A stretch of DNA of 64,000 bases from JAHQVI01 sp963749875 (lineage in GTDB: Bacteria; Pseudomonadota; Alphaproteobacteria; Rhizobiales; Rhodomicrobiaceae). Location of the stretch: contig CAVVOX010000002.1 of assembly GCA_963749875.1 (NCBI GenBank), forward strand, positions 930,001 through 994,000, written 5' to 3'. Each line of letters opens with the position of its first letter. The first letter of the stretch is position 1. The position numbers and the translations under genes were made by a program. Under the pieces are notes generated by a model, which was not told where the DNA came from, searched no databases, and saw nothing but the letters and a program-made list of their open reading frames with translations. This document shows positions 18,993 through 27,110 of the stretch, piece by piece.

Positions 18993-20255
18993 ATGGCCGC
19001 TGACAGACGATTGCATGGCGAGGGGCGAGGGGCCAAGCTGTTCGACGTTGCCGCCATCCGGCGCGACTTTCCGATCCTGGCGCGCGAGGTCTATGGCAAG
19101 CCGCTGGTTTATCTCGACAATGCCGCCTCGGCGCAGAAGCCGAAGGTCGTCCTGGACGCCATACAGCGCGCCTATGCCGAGGACTATTCCAATGTTCATC
19201 GCGGGTTGCATTTCCTCGCCAATGCCTCGACCGAAAATTACGAGGGCGCCCGCAAGACCGTTGCGCGTTTCCTGAATGCGCCTTCCGAGCAGGACATCAT
19301 CTTCACCAAGAATGCGACCGAGGCGATCAATCTCGTGGCGCAGTCCTTCGGCGGGATGCGGATCGGCGAGGGCGACGAAATCGTGCTCACGCTCATGGAG
19401 CACCATTCCAACATCGTACCCTGGCATTTTCACCGCGAGCGGCGCGGCGCCCGGATCAAATGGATGCCGGTGACGGAGGAAGGCGTGTTTCGGATCGAGG
19501 ATTTCGAGGCCGCGCTCAGCCCGCGCACCAAGATGGTCGCCATCACCCATATGTCCAATGTGCTGGGCACGATCGTCCCGGTGAAAGAGGTGGTTCGGAT
19601 CGCGCATGAACGCGGCATTCCGGTGTTGATCGACGGCAGTCAGGGGGCAGTGCATCTGCCGGTCGATGTGCAGGACATCGATTGCGATTTCTATGTCTTC
19701 ACCGGCCATAAGGTTTACGGCCCGTCCGGCATCGGCGTGCTCTACGGCAAGAGCGAGCATCTGGCTGTGATGCCTCCCTATCAGGGCGGCGGTGAGATGA
19801 TCGAGACGGTCACGGAAGACAATGTCACCTATGGCGTCCCTCCGCACCGCTTCGAGGCGGGAACGCCGCCCATCGCGCAAGCCGCCGGCCTCGGCGCCGC
19901 GCTGGACTATATGATGAGCATTGGCAAGGACGCGATTGCCGCGCATGAAGCCGGGCTACGCGACTATGCGATGGAGCGGCTTAGCGCGATGAACTCTCTC
20001 CAGATTTTTGGGCAGGCTCCGGATAAGGGCTCGATCATCTCCTTCGCCGTCAAGAGCGCCCACGCGCATGACGTGGCGACGATCCTCGACCGCTCCGGCG
20101 TCGCCGTCCGCGCCGGCACCCATTGCGCCGAGCCGCTTCTCGCACGATTTGGTGTGACATCGACCTGCCGCGCATCCTTCGGCATGTATAATACGCGCGA
20201 GGAGGTGGATGCGCTGGCGGAGGCGCTGATCAAGGCGCAGAGCTTTTTTACATGA
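18993..20255 (+). CDS. sufS: cysteine desulfurase SufS
   Basis: 420 residues from ATG 18993, which has a GAGGAG at good spacing. An ATG 6 bp upstream overlaps that site and is less likely. Features include PLVYLDNAASAQKPKVV, the PLP-lysine in FTGHKVYGPSGIG, and the catalytic Cys378 in RAGTHCAEPLL. It supplies persulfide to the SufBCD scaffold. No sufE or sufU gene is seen in the operon. Confidence 0.94.
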   Translation: MAADRRLHGEGRGAKLFDVAAIRRDFPILAREVYGKPLVYLDNAASAQKPKVVLDAIQRAYAEDYSNVHRGLHFLANASTENYEGARKTVARFLNAPSEQDIIFTKNATEAINLVAQSFGGMRIGEGDEIVLTLMEHHSNIVPWHFHRERRGARIKWMPVTEEGVFRIEDFEAALSPRTKMVAITHMSNVLGTIVPVKEVVRIAHERGIPVLIDGSQGAVHLPVDVQDIDCDFYVFTGHKVYGPSGIGVLYGKSEHLAVMPPYQGGGEMIETVTEDNVTYGVPPHRFEAGTPPIAQAAGLGAALDYMMSIGKDAIAAHEAGLRDYAMERLSAMNSLQIFGQAPDKGSIISFAVKSAHAHDVATILDRSGVAVRAGTHCAEPLLARFGVTSTCRASFGMYNTREEVDALAEALIKAQSFFT

Positions 20256-20264
20256 GGCCCGCTC

Positions 20265-20681
20265 ATGACTCAGGATTTCAAGGATTTCGACAAGAAGCCG
20301 ATAGAGGAAGAGGCGCCGGCCGCCGAGCAGGCGAAACCGACGCCCGCGCCCGGCTCGTCTCTCAGCCAGGAAGAGCTTGCCCGGCTGAGCGATGACATCA
20401 TCGCGGCGCTCAAGACTGTCTACGATCCGGAAATACCGGCTGACATTTACGAGCTGGGCCTGATCTACAAGGTCGATGTGGATGACGACCGCAATGTCAC
20501 GGTCGAGATGACGCTGACCACGCCGGGCTGTCCTGTCGCCGGGGAAATGCCGGGCTGGGTTGAGAATGCGGTAAGCGCGGTGGAGGGCGTGAACCTCGTC
20601 ACCGTCCATCTCACATTCGACCCGCCCTGGGATATGAGCCGCATGTCCGAAGAGGCGCAGGTCGCGCTCGGGATGTTTTAG
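20265..20681 (+). CDS. sufT: Fe-S assembly factor SufT (DUF59/MIP18 family)
   Basis: 138 residues. A disordered acidic/Pro-rich N-terminus of about 35 residues precedes the DUF59 domain, with YDPEIPADIYELGLIY and the conserved Cys89 in TTPGCPVAGEMPGW. It begins 9 bp after sufS and closes the operon. SufT is a maturation factor for Fe-S proteins. An A-type carrier (SufA/IscA) often follows in related genomes but is absent here. Confidence 0.9.
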   Translation: MTQDFKDFDKKPIEEEAPAAEQAKPTPAPGSSLSQEELARLSDDIIAALKTVYDPEIPADIYELGLIYKVDVDDDRNVTVEMTLTTPGCPVAGEMPGWVENAVSAVEGVNLVTVHLTFDPPWDMSRMSEEAQVALGMF

Positions 20682-20699
20682 CGCGGGATCATGTTCGTT

Positions 20700-20870
20700 G
20701 GAAACGAACGTCACCCCGGACAGAGCGAAGCGGGGGTCCGGGACCATTCGCATTTCCACGAAGTTAATGCGTGGCTGATAGAGAATTGGGCGCCGGATCA
20801 AGTCCGGCGCGACGAACAAGCTTTTCGGATGGGGTGACGTAAGCGCCGGCTCGCATTCGACCGCGCCAGA
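20700..20870. repeat. intergenic repeat-like region between sufT and the patatin gene
   Basis: This convergent gap contains short dyads (GTTCGTTGGAAACGAAC; GCGCCGGATCAAGTCCGGCGC) and the motif CACCCCGGACAGAGCGAAGC ... GGGGTCCGGG, typical of alphaproteobacterial dispersed repeats. The hairpins could also act as terminators for the two convergent transcripts. No gene is visible. Confidence 0.5.
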
Positions 20871-20895
20871 ATGATCGCGGCGTGCGCATCGCGAT

Positions 20896-23367
20896 TTACT
20901 GGGCGCTATTGGCCCCGGCCGCATCGCCCCCCGAAACCGGCTGTTCCGCTGCACCCGACACGGCGCTGTTCGCGGCCGCTGGGGGCGGGAGTTCCTCGAT
21001 GATGTCCCGAAGCGTGCAGCGATTGGAGATGAGCCGGCCGGCGAGCCGCACGAAGAGCCCCGCGCCTCCGCCTTCCTGAACGCCCTCCAGAAGCTTCTCA
21101 TCACGCAGGCGAAGCCGGTGATGCGTTTCGCACCCGCTCGGCAGACCGATCTGCGCCTTGATCGTCGCCTGCGTGTGCCGTGAGAGCTGCCATCCGAGCG
21201 GCATGGGGAAATTGGAATGCTGAAGCTCGATGACGTAACGCTTCGTGAAGGCCTTGTCGGCCCGCGCTTTTGCCAGTTCGCCGCGGCGCAAGCGCGTCCG
21301 GTTCAGGGTCCGGAGCGGCGCGCCGATTTCGTTGAGCCCCTCCAGCTCTTCATCGAGCACGTAATTCTCGCTCAACACGATGATCCGGAATTCGGGTTCA
21401 ATCTCTACCGTAGCACCTCCGCCTGCCGTGTCGGCCCCGCCGGCAAGCTTTGGACCGAGCGACTGAACATTCGCCACGCGCCGATATATCGTCGGTGTTT
21501 TCAGCCGTTCCTCGATCGACGTTTTCACATCGATCGCGGTCTCGATCCCGGAATTCTCGAAATAGCCGCCATCGACGAAGCGCCGTGCCTGAGCCGGCCG
21601 GCGGTAAACGCCCGGCGGCAGGACGAGCGGAAAGCGCGAGCTGAGGCTGACGGCCGTGGCCAGAGAGATGTCCCTCGATATCGTGAAGCCCTGACCGGCG
21701 GTCTTTGCGGCCCTGACCGAAGTGGGGTTGAGCGAATAGAGCGATGTAATGACATCGTCCTTGCTGAAGAGCGCCGGCGTCACGAGGAAGCGCCTGCCGG
21801 TCTCGACATGCGTTGAATGCAGCATCAGCGTCGGCGCCCATAGCGGGGCACCGTTGATCTGGCTCGAATAATCGAGGAACCGGTCGGTGAAGGGATTGGG
21901 GCTGTCCGACGAGGTCGCGCGCCAGGCTTCCTGCAATCCGGCTTCGAAAGAGCGGGCCCGGTCGAGCACGCCAATGGGCGGATAAATGAAACGTTGTAGG
22001 AAATCCGGAAATAATAAGCCGGCTGTGAGCGGTGCGAGAAAATCTTCAGCCAGATAGGCGGAGATCTGTTGCTCCAACGCGGTGTCCGCCGGTCCGGCCG
22101 TTTGGCAAGTCAGCGTCTCCGGGGGCGCGGGATCGGGCGCGCCTGCGGACTGAGCCGTCCAGAGCGCGGTAAACAAGCTTGCGCCGAGGCTGCCCCCCGA
22201 AACGCCGCTGATCGCAAAGACGTGGTATTTGAGCGCCGGGCATAGCGAATAGAGGCGGGCGAGCGTGATCGCAGTCAGATTTGCGGCGTAGAGGCCGCCG
22301 CCCTGCGCGGAGACGAGATAGACCGGATATTTTGCGCCCCGCGATGCGTAGAGCTGTTTGCGCGATGCCGGAAGGGCTTCGAACCAGTTGACGAAGCGCC
22401 GCGTGAGGACATCAACATGATGCGCGCTCTTGGTAGGCTCGAACTGGACCTTGTGATTGTCATTGACGTTGAAATAGGAAAAGACGACGCCAAGTCCGAG
22501 CATGACTGTGAGGATGGGAAAGCCTCGACGGTCGTAAAGCCGGCTTCCCGCACCAAAGAAATAGGCCAGCAGAATCAGAAACATGCTGATGATGAAAAGG
22601 GAACCGATGTTCATAAATCCGCGCGTAATGATCAGCGAGCCGTTCTCGTTAACATAAGGCTGCAGGGCGGCGAGCACGATCAGGGCGGCTGTCACCGAAA
22701 TCGCTGCGAGCAGCTTCAGCGGCCCGTAGGGTGCGCGGTAAAATGTCGATCTCCCCGGCTCGCGGCGCAGGAATGAGAGCGCGACGAGGGCCAATGCAAT
22801 AACGACAAGGACGATCAGGGAGAATGTCAGGAGTCGTTTTACGGCGTCCACATTCTCGATGATGCTGCCAAAATCCACCTCCAGATCTTGCGGCAATCCC
22901 TCGAACTGCTTGCTCCAGCGCAAAATATCGGCAAACTCATAGCCGCGGATCTGCACAATCGACAGAATCACGCCTGCGAGCGGCAGAAGCGTAATAATCA
23001 GGGACCAGACGAAATAGACGGAGCGGTCGGCGGCGTTCGGGACATATTTCTCACTTTCGGTCGAGACGACCCAGAGCGCACGGCATAGGAACCGGAGAAA
23101 CAAGCTGAGCAGGCTTACGCCGAGAACGGCTAGCACCGCCTTCAAATAGGACCCTTCGACGAACTCGGCGGCGAGAGCCCGGTAGATTTCGCGGATCTGA
23201 TCGGGGAAAAAGAAGATGACAAAGCTGATCACGGCAATGGCGAACGGTGCCCGTAAGACCCAGCCGACATAGTTTATCGCAGCGAGCAACTGGCCGCCGA
23301 AACTCTGCGGGGCTCGCTCGCGTCCTCCCTCCCGTCGTGAAGCGTCCTTCACGGGCTGGTTGCTCAT
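20896..23367 (-). CDS. patatin-like phospholipase with N-terminal membrane domain
   Basis: 823 residues, starting after AGGGGGATGAG. Seven hydrophobic segments occupy roughly residues 38-300. The second half is a patatin-type acyl hydrolase: an oxyanion Gly loop (SAQGGGLYAA, 353-362), the nucleophile Ser390 in GVSGGS, and Asp599 in VDGGYFENSG, which is a Ser-Asp dyad. It therefore looks like an integral-membrane lipid acyl hydrolase with its catalytic domain on one side of the membrane. The C-terminus is Ala/Pro-rich. Neighbours give no pathway. Its lipid substrate is unknown. Confidence 0.85.
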   Translation of the reverse strand: MSNQPVKDASRREGGRERAPQSFGGQLLAAINYVGWVLRAPFAIAVISFVIFFFPDQIREIYRALAAEFVEGSYLKAVLAVLGVSLLSLFLRFLCRALWVVSTESEKYVPNAADRSVYFVWSLIITLLPLAGVILSIVQIRGYEFADILRWSKQFEGLPQDLEVDFGSIIENVDAVKRLLTFSLIVLVVIALALVALSFLRREPGRSTFYRAPYGPLKLLAAISVTAALIVLAALQPYVNENGSLIITRGFMNIGSLFIISMFLILLAYFFGAGSRLYDRRGFPILTVMLGLGVVFSYFNVNDNHKVQFEPTKSAHHVDVLTRRFVNWFEALPASRKQLYASRGAKYPVYLVSAQGGGLYAANLTAITLARLYSLCPALKYHVFAISGVSGGSLGASLFTALWTAQSAGAPDPAPPETLTCQTAGPADTALEQQISAYLAEDFLAPLTAGLLFPDFLQRFIYPPIGVLDRARSFEAGLQEAWRATSSDSPNPFTDRFLDYSSQINGAPLWAPTLMLHSTHVETGRRFLVTPALFSKDDVITSLYSLNPTSVRAAKTAGQGFTISRDISLATAVSLSSRFPLVLPPGVYRRPAQARRFVDGGYFENSGIETAIDVKTSIEERLKTPTIYRRVANVQSLGPKLAGGADTAGGGATVEIEPEFRIIVLSENYVLDEELEGLNEIGAPLRTLNRTRLRRGELAKARADKAFTKRYVIELQHSNFPMPLGWQLSRHTQATIKAQIGLPSGCETHHRLRLRDEKLLEGVQEGGGAGLFVRLAGRLISNRCTLRDIIEELPPPAAANSAVSGAAEQPVSGGDAAGANSAQ

Positions 23368-23409
23368 CTCATCCCCCTATCGCAAGGCGCCGTGCCAGAA
23401 CGCGCCAGC

Positions 23410-23487
23410 TAGATCAAAAGGCGAGCGCAACTGTTCCCGCGTCCATCCCCGCCTTCGCGGGGACATGCTTGGACACGCATTGCGCTA
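23410..23487. repeat. palindromic intergenic repeat, copy C, complete
   Basis: Runs from TAGATCAAAAGGCGAGCGCA to CACGCATTGCGCTA. GCGCAACTGTTCCCGCGTCC pairs with GGACACGCATTGCGC, and CCCCGCC pairs with GGCGGGG-type bases across CTTCGCGGGG. The right edge supplies the TAG stop of the next minus-strand gene. Confidence 0.8.
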
Positions 23488-23841
23488 AAAGCTGCACTTT
23501 CTCCGCCTAAGTTGTTCCAACAAGTTTTGCAGGCGGTTAATATCCTGTTGTTCGGGCGGTTTGCCGGTCAGGACGTTCTTGGCCCGGCCACTCAGGATCA
23601 ACTCCTCCACCTGAAACTCGGGCAGATTGCCATTACATTGCGCAGCGACATCCTGATAAAGCTGGAGATAGTAGCGGTCGGTCGGGCAAAAGCCAAAACG
23701 GATGAGCAATTCCATCCGCAGTTCGGCGAGCAAGGGACAACTCAGCTTGGAAAAGTCCTGTGCGCTGGCTGCAAGAGACGTCAACGCCAGCAGCGACGCC
23801 GCCAGCGTGGTCCGCAGAGAGCTCGAATAGACCCACCTCAT
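23485..23841 (-). CDS. small secreted protein of unknown function
   Basis: 118 residues from ATG 23841, which has GGGAGG at good spacing; the ATG at 23856 lies upstream of that site. A signal peptide is clear (TTLAASLLALTSLAASAQD, cleavage after ASA). The mature part has four cysteines and a SCPLLAELRMELLIRFGFCP ... RYYLQLYQDVAAQC pattern, resembling YARHG-type periplasmic domains. I do not recognise a specific family. The stop codon is donated by the adjoining repeat. Confidence 0.7.
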   Translation of the reverse strand: MRWVYSSSLRTTLAASLLALTSLAASAQDFSKLSCPLLAELRMELLIRFGFCPTDRYYLQLYQDVAAQCNGNLPEFQVEELILSGRAKNVLTGKPPEQQDINRLQNLLEQLRRRKCSF

Positions 23842-23856
23842 GGGGCCACCTCCCAT

Positions 23857-24194
23857 TCCTGTCTATACCGAGTTTGCCAAAGCCCGCTGAACCCGCCTTG
23901 AACGAGCCAAAAGGTCTTTACACCCTTTGTTTTACGCTTCGATGATTGTGCGCGGCAAGGAACAAAGCGGCGCGGCCGCCGACGATAAAGCTTCACTGCG
24001 GCAAATCTGCCTTCCCGCATCGCCGATGCGCTCGTGGCGTTTTCCGAATTTGCCGCCGCGTCGCACGGCGCAACGCCTTCTGTGGGCTGACGTTTGTCAC
24101 CCTCGGTCCTCCGCAGATTTGGATGGTCCGCGCCGCTGCTCTTATCTACCATAGTGGGCCTGTATCAGCTGCACTTTGCTCCGGGAAATGCGCC
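23857..24194. other. intergenic region with no convincing gene
   Basis: The 338 bp lie between the divergent secreted-protein gene and the DUF2007-like gene. Open frames exist on both strands but are Arg/Pro-rich and resemble no protein. Promoters for both flanking genes must lie here, but no near-consensus hexamer pair stands out. Confidence 0.5.
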
Positions 24195-24557
24195 TTGGCA
24201 TCACTTGTAAACATTGCGGTCTTCAGCGAACCATCGGAAGCCGTCGTCGCGCGATCCTGCCTCGACGCGCATGGGTTCGTGGCCATTCTGCCGGAATGGC
24301 ACCACGCTTCGGTTGCCTGGCATCATGTCAATGCGTTGCAGGGCCTCCGCCTTTGGACGGTGGCGCCCATGGCCGCGGAAGCGCGAGAGTTGCTGAGGAG
24401 TTCAAGCCCCGCTTTGCCTCTTCCGTTGCCCCCGGAGGCGGCACCTGGCTGGTTTCGCCCGGACATCGCGTCGACGGAGTTGCTCGCCGCTACGGCAGCG
24501 TTCCTGTTTACGGGCCTTCCTTTCCCCTATTGGAAGAGGCGGCAACGCGGCGACTGA
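24195..24557 (+). CDS. small protein with a DUF2007-like region and a C-terminal hydrophobic helix
   Basis: 120 residues, start uncertain. TTG 24195 (MASLVNIAVF) gives the best fit, with GGGA a few bases upstream. The N-terminal 60 residues (SEPSEAVVARSCLDAHGFVA ... LRLWTVAPMAAEARELL) resemble the ferredoxin-like putative signal-transducing DUF2007 domain. A C-terminal stretch (TELLAATAAFLFTGLPFPYW) is hydrophobic and may be a membrane anchor. Function unknown. Confidence 0.6.
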   Translation: MASLVNIAVFSEPSEAVVARSCLDAHGFVAILPEWHHASVAWHHVNALQGLRLWTVAPMAAEARELLRSSSPALPLPLPPEAAPGWFRPDIASTELLAATAAFLFTGLPFPYWKRRQRGD

Positions 24558-24600
24558 CAGAGCTTTCGGCAATTGCCGGATTTCTTCCCGAACGCGCAGC

Positions 24601-24729
24601 TAGATCAACTTAACCTCGTCCAAGTGATTCCACTTGAACGAGGGTTGATCTATATCAAAAGGCGAGCGCAACTGTTCCCGCGTCCCTCCCCACCTTCGCT
24701 GGGACATGCCTGGACGCGCGTTGCGCTAG
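24601..24729. repeat. palindromic intergenic repeat, copy D, two units in tandem
   Basis: Unit 1 (24601-24652) is a long hairpin: TAGATCAAC ... CCTCGTCCAAGTG pairs with CACTTGAACGAGGGTTGATC. Unit 2 (24653-24729) matches copy C closely (GCGCAACTGTTCCCGCGTCC ... GGACGCGCGTTGCGCTAG). The unit junction creates TTGATCTATATCAA (24645-24658). It lies between convergent genes and could terminate both. Confidence 0.8.
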
Positions 24730-25355
24730 GGCTGCCCGTTTCGGCCATGCGCCATGAAGGCAGGGCGCTGGCTCAGCCGCTCGTAATAATCCGCCACAGC
24801 CGGCAGATCCTGCCTCTCAAGCGGCAGAGGGGATGCAAACCAGCGGTTGACGCTGAGACCGATCGCGACATCGGCCAAGGTGAAGCTCGGCCCGGCAATG
24901 TAGCCGCCGGTCTTCTTGAGCTGGTCCTCGACCAATTGCATCTTCTTCGGCCAATCCTTCAAAGACGCCTGAATCGCATCATCGCCGCCCGGAACCAGCG
25001 CTTTCGCGACCAGGCCGAGAAATGCGGCGCGTGTGGCATTCATCATATCGATCGCCTGCCAGTCCATCCAGCGCTCGACATTGGCGCGTTCCTTCAGATC
25101 GGTCGGAAGAAGATCGGTGCGCCCTTCTTTCGCGGCCAGATAGCGGATGATCGTATTGGATTCGCTGAGGACAAAGCCGTCATCATCGATCGCCGGGATG
25201 AGCGCGAGCGCGTTGATGGCAAGAAAGGCGGGGTTCGTCAGCGGCTGATAGCCCCGGCCCCAATCCTCACGCTCATAGGGGATCCCGATCTCATCGACGG
25301 TCCAAAGAACCTTGCGCACATTGATGGAGTTGGCGCGGCCATAAATCTTCAGCAT
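24726..25355 (-). CDS. glutathione S-transferase family protein
   Basis: 209 residues from MLKIYGRANS; a start four codons upstream (25367) is also possible. The thioredoxin-like N-domain has SINVRKVLWTVDEIGIPYER and the cis-Pro/SES glutathione-binding segment LIPAIDDDGFVLSESNTIIRYL. The helical C-domain is standard (GPSFTLADVAIGLSVNRW). It would conjugate or reduce electrophiles with glutathione in the cytoplasm; the substrate is unknown. It is the last of three minus-strand genes after the DNA ligase. Confidence 0.88.
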   Translation of the reverse strand: MLKIYGRANSINVRKVLWTVDEIGIPYEREDWGRGYQPLTNPAFLAINALALIPAIDDDGFVLSESNTIIRYLAAKEGRTDLLPTDLKERANVERWMDWQAIDMMNATRAAFLGLVAKALVPGGDDAIQASLKDWPKKMQLVEDQLKKTGGYIAGPSFTLADVAIGLSVNRWFASPLPLERQDLPAVADYYERLSQRPAFMAHGRNGQP

Positions 25356-25432
25356 CGGAATCCTCATGAACTGTTCCGATGACAGGCTAAAGGGCGAAAC
25401 GCCTTCCGGCAAGGCTTGCCGGGCAGGCGGCG

Positions 25433-27016
25433 TCAAGGGATCAGCTTTTTCAAGGTCTTAAGATCATCGGCCTCGTGAGCCGGTTTGTCCCAACGGATGC
25501 GGTTGATGCGGGGAATGCGCATGGCGACGCCGGATTTGTGGCGCGCGGAGCTATGCACGCTGTCGAACGCGACCTCGAAGACCAGCGCCTTTTCGACCTC
25601 CCGGACCGGCCCGAAACGGTCGATCGTGTTGTTGCGGATCCAGCGGTCGAGCTGGCGCAGCTCGTCATCGGTGAAGCCGAAATAGGCCTTGCCTACCGGC
25701 AGCAGGTCGCCTTCCCGCCAAAGGCCGAACGTATAGTCGGAGTAAAAGGAGGACCGCTTGCCGCTGCCGCGCTGGGCATACATGAGAACCGCATCGACCA
25801 GCTTCGGATCGCGTTTCCATTTATACCATTCGCCTTGCGGCCGCCCGGCGATATAGGGGCTCGCCTTGCGCTTCAGCATCAGCCCTTCCACGTGCGCGCC
25901 GCCCGATTCAGAGGCGGAGGCGCGCAGCGCGGCCAGGCTCTCGGCGTCCTCGAAGGCGAGCGGGGCGGAAAGGTCCATCGCGTGCGGCATGGTTTCGGTA
26001 TACCAGCGCTCGAGGTGCTGGCGGCGTTCGCGCAGGGGCAGGGCGCGAAGATCGGCATCGCCAAGCCGAAGCACGTCATAGAGGATGAGATGGGCCGGCG
26101 CTGAGGCGATCAGCCTGGCAGCGGGGCTTTTCCGGTTGAGGCGCTGTTGCAGATCGTTGAACGAGCCTATCTCGTCATTGATCCGCACGACCAGCTCGCC
26201 GTCGAGGACCGCGTGAAAATCGGCATGTTCGAGAATATCCGGAAAGGCCGCGCTGATCTCATCGCCGGTGCGCGAAAAAAGCGCCTTTCCGGCCGGCAGG
26301 CTGACAAGCTGGACGCGGATGCCGTCATATTTCCATTCGGCCTGGAATTCATCGGGGGTGATCAGGCCGATATCGGCATCGTCCAGCGGATTGGCCAGCA
26401 TCAACGGGTGGAACACGACCTTCTCGGCGGTATCCGGTTTCGGCGCGCGCCCCTCCAGCCAGGCGAACAGCTCTTCATAGGGCGGCGTCAGACCGTGCCA
26501 GACTTCCTCCACATCGTTGATCTCCACCCCGCCATACTCCGCAAGCGTGCGCTTCATGAAACGGGCGGAGACGCCGACGCGGAGCCCCTGCGTGCCGAGC
26601 TTCAGGAGCGCCCAGCGCTGCGGCGGTGTTGCGGCGTCAAGCAATTGCGCAAGATAGTCGCGAATTTGCGGTTTACTGCGCGCGCGAAATTCTTCGATGA
26701 CCTCATGCAGCGGCGGTAGCTCCGGCCGCGCCGCGCCGCGCGGCGGGCCCGGCCATAGATGGGCGACGGTTTCCGCCGTTTCGCCGACGTAATCGTAGGA
26801 CATGGCGAAAAGCGCGGGATCGGTGCGCTCGACGATAAGGTCGCGGACAAGCGAGCGCTTGAAGAGGTCGAAGCGCAACGCGCCCGAAATCGCCGCGACC
26901 GCCCAGCCGCGGTCTGGGTCCGGCGTATTCCGGAAATAGTCCTTCAGCAGCGCCGCCTTGGCGAGATTGCCGTGGCTGAAATAGAGGCGGTCGAGGAGAT
27001 CGGCAAAAGCGCGCAT
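25433..27016 (-). CDS. ATP-dependent DNA ligase
   Basis: About 527 residues from MRAFADLLDRLYFS; fifteen further upstream residues look untranslated. An N-terminal helical DNA-binding domain is followed by the nucleotidyltransferase core. This has motif I KYDGIR (Lys229 is the adenylated residue), motif III LDGELVV, motif IV EGLMLKR and motif V WYKWKRDPKLVDAVL. The OB domain ends with RFPRINRIR-like residues (MRIPRINRIRWDKP). It belongs to the bacterial ligase group usually paired with a metallo-beta-lactamase-fold exonuclease for DNA damage repair, but that partner is not adjacent here. Confidence 0.88.
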   Translation of the reverse strand: MRAFADLLDRLYFSHGNLAKAALLKDYFRNTPDPDRGWAVAAISGALRFDLFKRSLVRDLIVERTDPALFAMSYDYVGETAETVAHLWPGPPRGAARPELPPLHEVIEEFRARSKPQIRDYLAQLLDAATPPQRWALLKLGTQGLRVGVSARFMKRTLAEYGGVEINDVEEVWHGLTPPYEELFAWLEGRAPKPDTAEKVVFHPLMLANPLDDADIGLITPDEFQAEWKYDGIRVQLVSLPAGKALFSRTGDEISAAFPDILEHADFHAVLDGELVVRINDEIGSFNDLQQRLNRKSPAARLIASAPAHLILYDVLRLGDADLRALPLRERRQHLERWYTETMPHAMDLSAPLAFEDAESLAALRASASESGGAHVEGLMLKRKASPYIAGRPQGEWYKWKRDPKLVDAVLMYAQRGSGKRSSFYSDYTFGLWREGDLLPVGKAYFGFTDDELRQLDRWIRNNTIDRFGPVREVEKALVFEVAFDSVHSSARHKSGVAMRIPRINRIRWDKPAHEADDLKTLKKLIP

Positions 27017-27110
27017 GCCGCTAAGATAGGCTTCGGCGCGCGCGAAGCAACGGCCGATCACCGCCGCGCAGGTCGTGCCCGGACTGACCTGCGTTCTTCG
27101 CGGGGCCTCC

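Noticed and set aside
24645..24658. TTGATCTATATCAA, a perfect FNR-type box
   Set aside because: It is created at the junction of two palindromic repeat units and lies between two convergent genes, so it has no promoter to control.
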